Shown piece after piece: positions 27,430 to 34,922 of a stretch of DNA of 38,806 bases. A model generated the notes under the pieces. It had not been told where the DNA came from and did not search any database. It was given only the letters and a program-made list of their open reading frames with translations. Source of the stretch: Bifidobacterium breve (GTDB taxonomy: Bacteria; Actinomycetota; Acidimicrobiia; Acidimicrobiales; Acidimicrobilacustridaceae); contig CAMCTY010000019.1 in assembly GCA_945878725.1 (NCBI GenBank), positions 1-38,806 of the forward strand. Reading direction: 5' to 3'. Position numbers and translations under genes: made by a program. Numbering within the stretch: the stretch's first letter is position 1; every line of letters starts with the position of its first letter.

Positions 27430-27930
27430 TCAGAAGAGCGTCATGCTCTCACCCGTGCCGAAGGTATCGGGCGGTCCCAAAACCTTCGGGGGTGCGTCCC
27501 CAGTGAGGAGCCGCTGGGCGGTGGCCGCCTCGACTGCCAGTCGGTCGACGAGGTCATTCATCGGATCGCCAGCATGGCCCTTGACCCATCGGAAACTGAC
27601 GTTGCCCCGTTCGAGCACAAGATTGATGAACGGTTCCCAAAGATCGCGGTTGGCCACAGGTTGGCGTTGCGAATTGCGCCAACCACGCCGGATCCAACCC
27701 TCGTGCCATCGGTCGTTGAAGCAGTTCACGACATAGGTCGAGTCACTCACGATTTCGATCGCATCGGTGTGGGACTTGACCGCTTCAAAAGCCGCCGTGA
27801 CTTCCATTCTCTGATTCGTGGTGTGGGGCTCGGCCCCTGCGCCGAATCCGCCATCGACTTCCGCCCATGCCCATCCGCCGGGACCGGGGTTACCACTACA
27901 CGCACCATCGGTGTACACGACAAGGGTCAC
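27430..27930 (-). CDS. rnhA: Ribonuclease HI
   Basis: Cuts RNA in RNA-DNA hybrids. The 166 residues contain all active-site acids: Asp in VYTDGACSGNPGPGGWAW, Glu in TTNQRMEVTAAFEAV, Asp in IVSDSTYVV and a late Asp in GHAGDPMNDLVDRLA. The basic handle-like loop WHEGWIRRGWRNSQRQPVAN is also present. After the catalytic domain there is a tail of about 25 residues (LTGDAPPKVLGPPDTFGTG and ESMTLF) not needed for the fold. Start is GTG at 27930, with GAGGA directly before it and CACGCT 6 nt upstream. It is divergent from aceE across 92 bases. Confidence 0.96.
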   Translation of the reverse strand: MTLVVYTDGACSGNPGPGGWAWAEVDGGFGAGAEPHTTNQRMEVTAAFEAVKSHTDAIEIVSDSTYVVNCFNDRWHEGWIRRGWRNSQRQPVANRDLWEPFINLVLERGNVSFRWVKGHAGDPMNDLVDRLAVEAATAQRLLTGDAPPKVLGPPDTFGTGESMTLF

Positions 27931-28022
27931 TCCTCAAGCGTGACACACCACGATGAGTGCTTGGTACGTGCTGGTCACACCCCTACCCACCGGTAACACC
28001 CCATCCGGGGCATCATGGGCCA

Positions 28023-30725
28023 ATGAACCTCGATCAGTTAGCAAGTCAGTTGCCCGATGCCGATCCGGGAGAAACGGCAGAGTGGCTTGATTCGCTCGCC
28101 GCTGTCGTTGGTGCCCAGGGGAAGATGCGGGCGCGCTACCTCGTCTCGCGTCTCACCGAACGAGCCCGGGAACTACAGATTGGGACGCCGGCCGAAGTCT
28201 CGACGCCATACGTCAACACCATCGCCCGGGAAGAACAACCGTGGTTCCCTGGCGACGAGGCGATCGAGAAGCGACTGCGTCAGTACCTCCGATGGAACGC
28301 CGCAATGATGGTCGTCAACGCCAACAAGCATGACGACGGCATCGGTGGACATCTTTCGACGTTCGCATCTTCGGCAATGCTCTACGAGGTCGGGTTCAAC
28401 CACTTCTTCCGAGGCAAGGACAACGGTCGTGCTGGGGATCACGTCTACATACAAGGTCACGCGTCTCCCGGCATCTACGCCCGGGCCTATCTCGAACAGC
28501 GACTCGAAGCGTCGCAACTCGATCTCTTCCGCCGCGAGATCGCCGGCGGCGGCCTGTCCAGTTATCCGCATCCTTGGCTCATGCCCGATTTTTGGGAGTT
28601 CCCGACCGTCTCGATGGGACTCGGCCCGCTCAATTCCATTTACCAGGCACGCTTTTGTCGTTACCTCCACAACCGGCAGATTGACGACACCAGCGCGAGT
28701 CGGGTGTGGTGTTTCCTCGGCGACGGCGAAACCGACGAGCCTGAAACGCTCGGTTCAATTTCACTCGCAGGTCGCGAACAACTCGACAATCTCGTCTGGG
28801 TGGTGAACTGCAACCTTCAACGACTCGACGGCCCTGTCCGCGGGAACGGCAAGATCATCCAAGAACTCGAAAGTGTGTTCCGCGGCGCCGGATGGAACGT
28901 CATCAAGGTGATCTGGGGCGAAGGCTGGGACGATCTTCTTGCTCGAGATGTAGATGGCGTCCTCGTTGCGAAAATGAACTCCACCCTCGATGGCGAGTGG
29001 CAGCGTTACGCCGTCGAGTCCGGGGCGTACATCCGCGAACACTTCTTCGGGCCTGACCCGCGTCTTCGCCAACTCGTTGAGCATCTGAGTGACGAAGACC
29101 TGCGCGCACTCCCCCGCGGCGGTCACGATTACAAGAAGGTCTACGCCGCCTACGCCGCCGCCACACAAGCTAAGGGTGCCCCGACCGTCATCCTCGCAAA
29201 GACCGTGAAGGGTTGGGCGCTGGGCTCCACTGTGGAAGGTCGCAACGCGACCCATCAGGTGAAGAAACTCAGCAACGATCAGATCCGTGAGTTCCGCGAT
29301 CGACTCCGCCTCACCGACGAAATCCCTGACTCCGTGCTCGACAGCGACGAGCCCCCCTATTACCGCCCGCCGGTGGATTCGCTGGAGAATCAGTATCTGG
29401 TCGACTGCCGACGTGCCCTCGATGGACCAATCCCCACACGGTCGTTGGATATTCGTCGACCGCTGGCACTCCCCGATCCCGAGGTGTTTGCCGAGTTCGC
29501 TCTGGGTTCTGGTGGGCAAGCGGTGTCGACCACCATGGCGTTCACGCGGATGCTGCGTGGCATGTGTCGGTCTGTCGGTTTCGGCCACCGGGTGGTGCCC
29601 ATCATTCCGGATGAAGCACGCACCTTCGGCATGGACGCACTGTTTCGCGAACTGAAGATCTACGCGTCGCAAGGTCAGCTGTACGAACCCGTTGACGCAT
29701 CGCTGCTGCTTTCGTACGTCGAGTCACGCGACGGTCAGATCCTTGAAGAGGGCATCACTGAGGCTGGTTCGATGGCGAGCTTCACTGCCGCCGGCACGAG
29801 CTATGCCACTCGCGGAGTTCCGATGGTTCCGTTCTTCATCTTCTATTCGATGTTTGGTTTCCAACGCGTTGGCGATCTCATTTGGGCCGCCGCCGATGCG
29901 CAGGCAAAGGGTTTCCTCATTGGTGCGACCGCCGGGCGGACCACGCTGATGGGTGAAGGCCTGCAGCATCAGGATGGGCACAGTCTCGTCCTCGCTTCCA
30001 CCGTTCCGACATGCCAGGCCTATGACCCGGCGTTCGCCTACGAACTTGCCGCGATCGTCGAGACCGGCTTGCACCGCATGTACGGAGGCCCAGGAGGAAG
30101 TGGCGACAGCGTCTTCTATTACGTCACGTCGTACAACGAGAACTACGAGATGCCGGTGCGCCCGGCCGATCTCACCAATGACGAGATCATGAGTGGCCTC
30201 TATCGATGGGCGCCTTCGCCCGATGGTGTTGAGGCGAAGGCCACGATCGTGTTCTCCGGGAGTGCTCACCTCGCCGCACGCGCGGCACAGACTGCACTGG
30301 CCGCACAGGGAATCGGCGTTGAACTCTGGAGCGGGACGTCCTACAAGGCGCTTCGCGAGGACGCTCTTGACGTCGAGCGCTGGAACCGACTCCATCCCAC
30401 TGAAACGCAGCGTGTCTCACGTGTGGCAGAGCAACTGGGTTCTGCTCCCGGACCGATCATTGCCGTCACCGATTTCATGAAGTCGGTTCCGGATCAGATC
30501 GCGCGGTTCGTCCCCAAGACGTTCGTTCCTCTCGGCACTGATGGCTTCGGTCGCTCAGATACCCGAGAAGCGCTTCGCCGATTCTTCGAGACAGACGAGG
30601 CACACGTCGAGGTGGCGGTGCTCTCGGCTCTCGCTTCGGACGGGATCATCGATCCGATCGTGGCCGAGCAAGCCATCGCTCGACACGGAATCGATACCGA
30701 ATCGCCCGATCCGCTCACCCGGTAA
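28023..30725 (+). CDS. aceE: Pyruvate dehydrogenase E1 component, homodimeric type
   Basis: Thiamine-diphosphate enzyme that decarboxylates pyruvate and acetylates lipoyl-E2. It is about 900 residues in one chain, the homodimeric AceE type. Family features are RYLRWNAAMMVVNANK, GGHLSTFASSAMLYEVGFNHFF, VYIQGHASPGIYARAYLEQR, the ThDP motif GDGETDEPETLG to LVWVVNCNLQRLDGPVRGN, and the later YEPVDASLLLSYVESRDGQILEEGI and FGFQRVGDLIWAA. ATG at 28023 (MNLDQLASQLPDADP) was chosen because the 22 upstream in-frame codons are Pro/His-rich and unlike the family. CATCAT lies 6 nt before it, a partial -10 match. E2 and E3 are not in the window. Confidence 0.96.
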   Translation: MNLDQLASQLPDADPGETAEWLDSLAAVVGAQGKMRARYLVSRLTERARELQIGTPAEVSTPYVNTIAREEQPWFPGDEAIEKRLRQYLRWNAAMMVVNANKHDDGIGGHLSTFASSAMLYEVGFNHFFRGKDNGRAGDHVYIQGHASPGIYARAYLEQRLEASQLDLFRREIAGGGLSSYPHPWLMPDFWEFPTVSMGLGPLNSIYQARFCRYLHNRQIDDTSASRVWCFLGDGETDEPETLGSISLAGREQLDNLVWVVNCNLQRLDGPVRGNGKIIQELESVFRGAGWNVIKVIWGEGWDDLLARDVDGVLVAKMNSTLDGEWQRYAVESGAYIREHFFGPDPRLRQLVEHLSDEDLRALPRGGHDYKKVYAAYAAATQAKGAPTVILAKTVKGWALGSTVEGRNATHQVKKLSNDQIREFRDRLRLTDEIPDSVLDSDEPPYYRPPVDSLENQYLVDCRRALDGPIPTRSLDIRRPLALPDPEVFAEFALGSGGQAVSTTMAFTRMLRGMCRSVGFGHRVVPIIPDEARTFGMDALFRELKIYASQGQLYEPVDASLLLSYVESRDGQILEEGITEAGSMASFTAAGTSYATRGVPMVPFFIFYSMFGFQRVGDLIWAAADAQAKGFLIGATAGRTTLMGEGLQHQDGHSLVLASTVPTCQAYDPAFAYELAAIVETGLHRMYGGPGGSGDSVFYYVTSYNENYEMPVRPADLTNDEIMSGLYRWAPSPDGVEAKATIVFSGSAHLAARAAQTALAAQGIGVELWSGTSYKALREDALDVERWNRLHPTETQRVSRVAEQLGSAPGPIIAVTDFMKSVPDQIARFVPKTFVPLGTDGFGRSDTREALRRFFETDEAHVEVAVLSALASDGIIDPIVAEQAIARHGIDTESPDPLTR

Positions 30726-30726
30726 G

Positions 30727-30732
30727 TAGGTT
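30727..30732 (+). promoter_or_regulatory. -10 box (TAGGTT), HhH-GPD-like gene
   Basis: TAGGTT begins two bases after the aceE stop, then 6 nt, then the ATG at 30739. This fits a leaderless promoter; TCGGAA in the spacer contains a weak GGA that might also serve as a ribosome site. Confidence 0.45.
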
Positions 30733-30738
30733 TCGGAA

Positions 30739-31329
30739 ATGGCAACACCCACGCTCCCCGTCACCGGCATTCCCGAGGCCGACCACTTACTGGTCACCGA
30801 TCCGCTTGCTCTGCTCATCGGAATGCTCCTCGATCAACAGGTTCCGATGGAATGGGCCTTCAAGGGGCCGTGGACGCTCACCGAGCGACTCGGGGGCCTC
30901 GACGCCCGTGCGATCGCGGCCATGGACCCTGACGACTTCGTCGCCGTGTTTAGCGAAAAGCCGGCATTGCATCGTTTCCCAGGTTCAATGGGCAAGCGGA
31001 CACACGAACTTTGCGTATTCGTGACCGAGAACTACGACGGCGACGCCGGAAAGATCTGGAAGGGCGTCCGCACTGGCGACGAGCTCTACTCCCGCCTGCG
31101 CGCGCTTCCCGGTTACGGCGACGACAAGGCCAAGATCTTTATGGCCATTCTCGCCAAACGCCTCGGCAAGAAGCCGGTGGGCTGGGAGCAGGCGGCGGCA
31201 CCATTCTCCGACGAAGCCCCTCGGTCGGTGGCCGACATCGGATCGGCCGAAGGATTGCTTCGGGTGCGAGAGTTCAAAAAGGCACAGAAGGCCGCCGCGA
31301 AGGCGAAGAAGGAACCCAAAACCGTTTGA
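30739..31329 (+). CDS. HhH-GPD family base-excision-repair-like protein
   Basis: 196 residues with one helix-hairpin-helix (LRALPGYGDDKAKIF, residues 120-134) and the all-helical fold seen in endonuclease III/AlkA-type glycosylases. The opening DPLALLIGMLLDQQVPMEWAF (residues 21-41, shown split: DPLALLIGML, LDQQVPMEWAF) matches a group of actinobacterial HhH-GPD proteins of unknown substrate. No Asp is seen 15-20 residues after the hairpin, where glycosylases of this class keep the catalytic one (here GKKPVGWEQ), and there are no iron-sulfur Cys. The tail is Lys/Ala-rich (KKAQKAAAKAKKEPK), suited to nucleic-acid contact. It follows aceE by 13 bases but has its own possible promoter. Confidence 0.8.
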   Translation: MATPTLPVTGIPEADHLLVTDPLALLIGMLLDQQVPMEWAFKGPWTLTERLGGLDARAIAAMDPDDFVAVFSEKPALHRFPGSMGKRTHELCVFVTENYDGDAGKIWKGVRTGDELYSRLRALPGYGDDKAKIFMAILAKRLGKKPVGWEQAAAPFSDEAPRSVADIGSAEGLLRVREFKKAQKAAAKAKKEPKTV

Positions 31330-31388
31330 TCAACGCTCCGGCGGGACAGTCATGTGCCGCTCGTCGAGAACAATCCTCGATGCGTCGT

Positions 31389-32162
31389 TCAGCTGGCGCG
31401 TTGAGCGGCGCTGGCCGAACGCTGTCGGTTAAGCCAACCGAGCAGCACTGCGACGGCACGAGGATCGTGACGCAGCTGATGGCCACCGCCTTCGATGATC
31501 CTGAGATCAGCCGCGCCGTGCGCATCCGAGACTGCCCGTGCATCGAAGACCGGGACCATGTCGTCATCAGATCCATGCAAGAGCAGCAATGGTCGCGGCG
31601 CCAACGACTTCACTGAGGTGACCGCGCTCACCTGACGAATTTCGCGCGCCCATGGTTCGAACACCGGGGGGAACGATGCCGACCGGATGATCGCAGTTTC
31701 ACGCGCATGCTGGAGAAGTCGTCGCGGATGATTTGCCCAATCGTCGAAATCTGCTGGTGAACCGATAGCGGCGACCCCGCGAATTTCTGGATCTAATGCT
31801 GCGGCGTTGATCGACATCGAACCGCCACTGCCGAATCCAGCCGCCCAAACGCCATAGACGCCTTCGACGCTACGGAGGAAGGCGGCGGCGGCAAGAAGAT
31901 CGTCGCGCCAGCCGAGCAATGAGAAATCGCCCTCCGATTCGCCGCAACCGCGGAAGTTGAAGACAAGAACCATCCAACCCATCTCGTTGGCGATGCGCTC
32001 GGCCAACTCAGGGAACGAACGGGCCGACAATCGCCCGCCCTGATTCAGATGAGGGAAACCGTGCGAGATGACGAGCCCCGGAACCGAGGTGCCTGGTGCA
32101 ATCCGCGGACGCGCGATGTGACCCGCGAGTTCAAGATCACCGGATCGGAAGAGCTTCTCCAT
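31389..32162 (-). CDS. Alpha/beta-hydrolase-fold protein with altered nucleophile elbow
   Basis: 257 residues with the alpha/beta-hydrolase layout: VISHGFPHLNQGG (oxyanion-hole loop, about 31-43), FNFRGCGESEGDFS (69-81), the elbow GFGSGG at 109-114, an acid in LLHGSDDDMVP (about 200) and the late His228 in EGGGHQLRHDP. In the usual Gly-x-Ser-x-Gly elbow the Ser would align with Gly111 here; Ser112 is one position off. The protein may be inactive as an esterase, use Ser112, or act as a binder. No signal peptide, so it is cytoplasmic. A TACGGCCGTA palindrome overlaps its -10 region. It converges with the HhH-GPD gene (59-base gap). Confidence 0.82.
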   Translation of the reverse strand: MEKLFRSGDLELAGHIARPRIAPGTSVPGLVISHGFPHLNQGGRLSARSFPELAERIANEMGWMVLVFNFRGCGESEGDFSLLGWRDDLLAAAAFLRSVEGVYGVWAAGFGSGGSMSINAAALDPEIRGVAAIGSPADFDDWANHPRRLLQHARETAIIRSASFPPVFEPWAREIRQVSAVTSVKSLAPRPLLLLHGSDDDMVPVFDARAVSDAHGAADLRIIEGGGHQLRHDPRAVAVLLGWLNRQRSASAAQRAS

Positions 32163-32170
32163 GTGAACTC

Positions 32171-32184
32171 AGCATACGGCCGTA
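32171..32184 (-). promoter_or_regulatory. -10 box and overlapping palindrome, hydrolase gene
   Basis: On the minus strand TATGCT (32171-32176) is followed by 8 nt and the ATG. The perfect 10-bp palindrome TACGGCCGTA (32175-32184) overlaps the upstream edge of this box. The same 10-mer lies in the sufC promoter at 34880-34889. Confidence 0.45.
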
Positions 32185-32256
32185 ACAGTGATCTCCGGAT
32201 ACAGGTAGACCCTTGTCGGAAGCATTGCCCAACGTCGACTTGGTCGACGAGCGGGA

Positions 32257-32475
32257 TCAGTCTGCGTTTGCGAGACCGCTGCCGTTGCCCTTGTAGGGCT
32301 TGTAGCAACGGTTACGGGCTTCGGCCAACGTGTCGGGGCCAAAGCACAGGTAGGTCTCGGCAGCCATCAGTTCAGTGATGATCGCCGGGTCATTGATGTT
32401 GTCGACGTCGTACACAACGAGCGAACGCTTGTCGCCGACCCAACGATTGTGTTCGAACTTCACCGGACGTTCCAT
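32257..32475 (-). CDS. Small protein of unknown function (72 aa)
   Basis: From ATG at 32475 the protein is 72 residues: MERPVKFEHNRWVGDKRSLVVYDVDN, split here as start plus RSLVVYDVDN, then AAETYLCFGPDTLAEARNRCYKPYK. I do not recognise the family. It has no signal peptide or membrane segment, two Cys (in LCFGP and NRCYK), and mixed alpha/beta character. The frame is open seven codons further up, but TACGCT placed 6 nt before this ATG supports the later start. It sits alone between the 155-aa gene and the hydrolase gene on the same strand, with gaps of 54 and 94 bases. Confidence 0.7.
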   Translation of the reverse strand: MERPVKFEHNRWVGDKRSLVVYDVDNINDPAIITELMAAETYLCFGPDTLAEARNRCYKPYKGNGSGLANAD

Positions 32476-32481
32476 GCCCCA

Positions 32482-32487
32482 AGCGTA
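32482..32487 (-). promoter_or_regulatory. -10 box (TACGCT), 72-aa gene
   Basis: TACGCT on the minus strand, 6 nt before the ATG at 32475, in leaderless position. It decides the start of the small gene. Confidence 0.5.
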
Positions 32488-32529
32488 GACGAGCACGCGG
32501 AGCTTTCGGAGGTTCAGACCAGTGACAGT

Positions 32530-32997
32530 TCAGACCGTCGGATCGCCGTTCTCGTCCGCATCAGCAATTGCGTCGAGTTGCGCCCCGATCGCGCCGATCG
32601 CTTCGAGATAGCGCTCATTGCCGGCGATCACTTGCGCCACCCAGACGTCGTCGATGGGAAGTTCCGCATCAGCCGCTCGTCCGAGAACGTAGGCCAAGGC
32701 ATCGTCCTCGGCGGCGACGAGTGGACCGCTGACGAGTTCGTTTACGCCTTGGGATCGGGCTATTCCGCGATCACGCAAATAGTCGAGATGCCACGTGAGC
32801 ATCTTGCGCACATCGTCGTAGGTCAGATCGGCCGTGACGTCTTCGGGAAGTCCGTCGGCGACGAATTCAACCGCCTCGTCAAGATCGTAGAGAGACGTCG
32901 GTGCTTCCGCGGAAAGACGCCCGGCCAACTGACCCACTGCGACAAGTCCGATTACAAGAACCAACACCGCCGCAAGGACGATGAAGACAACGATCAC
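32530..32997 (-). CDS. Single-pass membrane protein of unknown function (155 aa)
   Basis: Residues 1-22 (IVVFIVLAAVLVLVIGLVAV) form a transmembrane or uncleaved signal-anchor helix. The remainder is an acidic domain (LYDLDEAVEFVADGLPEDV, YDDVRKMLTWHLDYLRDRGI, DDVWVAQVIAGNERYLEAI), mostly helical. I know no named family with certainty. Start is GTG at 32997. It follows the acyl-CoA dehydrogenase gene by 33 bases on the same strand, so it may be co-transcribed, but no functional link is evident. Confidence 0.78.
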   Translation of the reverse strand: MIVVFIVLAAVLVLVIGLVAVGQLAGRLSAEAPTSLYDLDEAVEFVADGLPEDVTADLTYDDVRKMLTWHLDYLRDRGIARSQGVNELVSGPLVAAEDDALAYVLGRAADAELPIDDVWVAQVIAGNERYLEAIGAIGAQLDAIADADENGDPTV

Positions 32998-33030
32998 GAA
33001 AGATCCATCATCGGACCGGTGATCAATTGA

Positions 33031-34146
33031 TCAGATGCCGATGCGCTGTGCGAGAAGTTCGCGATGGTACGTCGGATCACCGAAGAGGAGTTCCGAGGAC
33101 TTCGCACGCTTGAAGTACATGTGCGCCGGGTGCTCCCACGTGAAACCGATGCCACCGTGGATCTGGATGTTCTCCGAAGCAGCGTGGAAGTAGGCATCTG
33201 AGCAATACGCCTTGGCCAGCGAAGCGACCGCTGGAAGTTCGTCATTGAGTTCTGAAGCACACCAGCCGGCGTAATAGGCCGCCGACTTGGCCGACTCGAC
33301 CTCAAGAAGCATGTCAGCGCACTTGTGCTTGATGGCCTGGAACGATCCGATCGGGCGACCGAACTGAACGCGGTCCTTGGCGTACTGCACAGCCATGTCG
33401 AGACACATCTGAGCGCCACCAACCTGCTCGGCGGCGAGGCCGACAGCAGCGAGGTCAAGAACAGTTGCGAGCGTGGCCCAACCGGCGCCATCGGTTCCGA
33501 CGAGCGTGCCTTCAACACCGGCGAATTCGAGCTTCGCCTGCTTGCGCGTCTGATCCATTGTCGCAAGGGCGGTGCGGGTAAGACCTGCAGCGTCACCGGC
33601 AACCGAGAACAAACTCACGCCAGCGGCGGTGCGGGCGGCGACGATGATCACGTTCGCGGTGTGTCCGTCGATGACGTAGGACTTCGTGCCGCTGATCTTC
33701 CAGACGCCACCGTCGTTTGTCGCCGTGGCCTCGATGCCGCTTTCGTCCCACTTGCCGTTCAGTTCGGTGAACGCAACGGTCGCAATGGTTTCGCCCGACG
33801 CAATGCCGGGAAGGATCGCAGCCTTGGCTGCTTCGTCGCCCGACTGCATAACTGCGTTGGCAGCGAGCACGACGGAGGAGAAGTACGGGGCGCACACAAG
33901 AGAGCGGCCCATCTCTTCGAGCACGACGATGAGTTCGATATAGCCGTAACCCTGACCACCGAATTCTTCAGGAATGGTGAGGCTCTGCAGACCGAGCTGC
34001 TCTGCCATCTGCGACCACACGTCGGGGTCGTACCCACGCTCGGTATCCATCTGTTCGCGCACTGCTTCCTCAGAGGACTTGGCCTCCAGGAACTGACGAA
34101 CGATGTTTCGGAGTTCTTCTTGCTCTTCAGAGAAAGCGAAATTCAC
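33031..34146 (-). CDS. Acyl-CoA dehydrogenase
   Basis: FAD enzyme that introduces a double bond into an acyl-CoA. The 371 residues cover all three domains: the N-terminal helical part (FAFSEEQEELRNIVRQFLE, IPEEFGGQGYGYIELIVVLEEMG), the middle beta domain (VAFTELNGKWDE, WKISGTKSYVIDGHTA) and the C-terminal helical part (YAKDRVQFGRPIGSFQAIKHK, the FAD-contacting RxQFGxPIGxFQ, then QIHGGIGFTWEHPAHMYFKR). IGFTWEHPAHxYxKR is the form seen in many actinobacterial FadE proteins, some of which work as heterodimers in steroid or terpenoid breakdown; only one is encoded here. Start is GTG at 34146, with GGGGA about 10 nt upstream. Confidence 0.95.
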   Translation of the reverse strand: MNFAFSEEQEELRNIVRQFLEAKSSEEAVREQMDTERGYDPDVWSQMAEQLGLQSLTIPEEFGGQGYGYIELIVVLEEMGRSLVCAPYFSSVVLAANAVMQSGDEAAKAAILPGIASGETIATVAFTELNGKWDESGIEATATNDGGVWKISGTKSYVIDGHTANVIIVAARTAAGVSLFSVAGDAAGLTRTALATMDQTRKQAKLEFAGVEGTLVGTDGAGWATLATVLDLAAVGLAAEQVGGAQMCLDMAVQYAKDRVQFGRPIGSFQAIKHKCADMLLEVESAKSAAYYAGWCASELNDELPAVASLAKAYCSDAYFHAASENIQIHGGIGFTWEHPAHMYFKRAKSSELLFGDPTYHRELLAQRIGI

Positions 34147-34244
34147 GGCAGGAGTCCCCTTGTGCGCCTGAGCTGACTTCGAATGTTTATCCCAATTCCG
34201 GTGCGGTCATCACATCGAACGCCCCGAACGGCGAGACTTTCGAC

Positions 34245-34850
34245 ATGACCCTGCTTCTTGCCGAGACCGGTTGGGAGGTTCACGGCGTTGTCGTGGGCCC
34301 CATGGACAACAACGTGTTCGTGGTGCGCTGCACCGAAACCGGCGATGGGGTCCTCATTGACGCCGCCAATGAGCACGAGCGCCTCCTCGAGCTGTGCCGT
34401 GTACTGGGAGTTCGTCGCGTCATCGAAACCCATGGCCACTGGGACCACATCCAGGCCGTTCCTGCCGTCCGGGAGGCCGGATATGACGTGGCCGTCACCG
34501 CCGCCGACTCGGAGATGCTCGAGGGCTGGGACAGCATCCTCGAAGACGATTCGGTGATCGAGATCGGCAAGCTCCGCTTGCGGACCATCGCCACTCCAGG
34601 CCACACCCCGGGTTCGATGTGCTTCGCTCTCGAAGGTTCGCCGCTTCTGTTCAGCGGGGACACGCTTTTCCCCGGCGGGCCCGGCAACGCCACCTTCCCG
34701 GGCGGCGATTTCGCCGCGATTATCGAGTCGCTCGACACGCGACTTTTCACCAGTCCGGCCGACACCATTGTGCTTCCGGGTCACGGAAACTGGACCACAA
34801 TCGGCGCCGAGCGGCCCCATTTGAAGGAATGGGTCGAACGGGGCTGGTGA
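34245..34850 (+). CDS. Metallo-beta-lactamase-fold hydrolase (glyoxalase II-like)
   Basis: 201 residues with the two-metal site of the MBL superfamily: THGHWDH (the HxHxDH motif), a His in ATPGHTPGSMCF, Asp in LFSGDTLFPGGPG and His in VLPGHGNWTTIG. The N-terminal strand pair (VVVGPMDNNVFVVRC) and the small size match glyoxalase II-like and persulfide-dioxygenase-like hydrolases rather than beta-lactamases; the substrate cannot be assigned. No signal peptide, so it is cytoplasmic. Start ATG at 34245 has GAGACT 6 nt upstream, a partial -10 match. It lies divergent from the acyl-CoA dehydrogenase and 72 bases before the suf genes. Confidence 0.88.
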   Translation: MTLLLAETGWEVHGVVVGPMDNNVFVVRCTETGDGVLIDAANEHERLLELCRVLGVRRVIETHGHWDHIQAVPAVREAGYDVAVTAADSEMLEGWDSILEDDSVIEIGKLRLRTIATPGHTPGSMCFALEGSPLLFSGDTLFPGGPGNATFPGGDFAAIIESLDTRLFTSPADTIVLPGHGNWTTIGAERPHLKEWVERGW

Positions 34851-34878
34851 GTCCGTTTTGTTCTCGTCATAATTTCTC

Positions 34879-34890
34879 CTACGGCCGTAG
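34879..34890. promoter_or_regulatory. Palindrome CTACGGCCGTAG upstream of sufC
   Basis: A perfect 12-bp palindrome that overlaps the expected -35 region of the sufC promoter (-10 box at 34911-34916). This is a fitting site for a repressor. Its 10-bp core recurs before the hydrolase gene at 32175-32184. No regulator gene of the SufR type is seen in the window. Confidence 0.4.
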
Positions 34891-34910
34891 TGCGAATCCA
34901 TTCAGGCGCA

Positions 34911-34916
34911 TAGACT
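34911..34916 (+). promoter_or_regulatory. -10 box (TAGACT), sufC-sufS-sufU
   Basis: TAGACT, then 6 nt, then the ATG at 34923: leaderless position. The spacer CACGTC has no Shine-Dalgarno. Confidence 0.55.
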
Positions 34917-34922
34917 CACGTC

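Noticed and set aside
33020-33033. 14-bp perfect palindrome TGATCAATTGATCA at the acyl-CoA dehydrogenase stop
   Set aside because: One or two palindromes of this length are expected by chance in a window of this size, and it is not placed at a promoter.
33325-34176. Long + strand frame of 283 codons opposite the acyl-CoA dehydrogenase
   Set aside because: It lies wholly within a certain gene on the other strand and has no recognisable domain.
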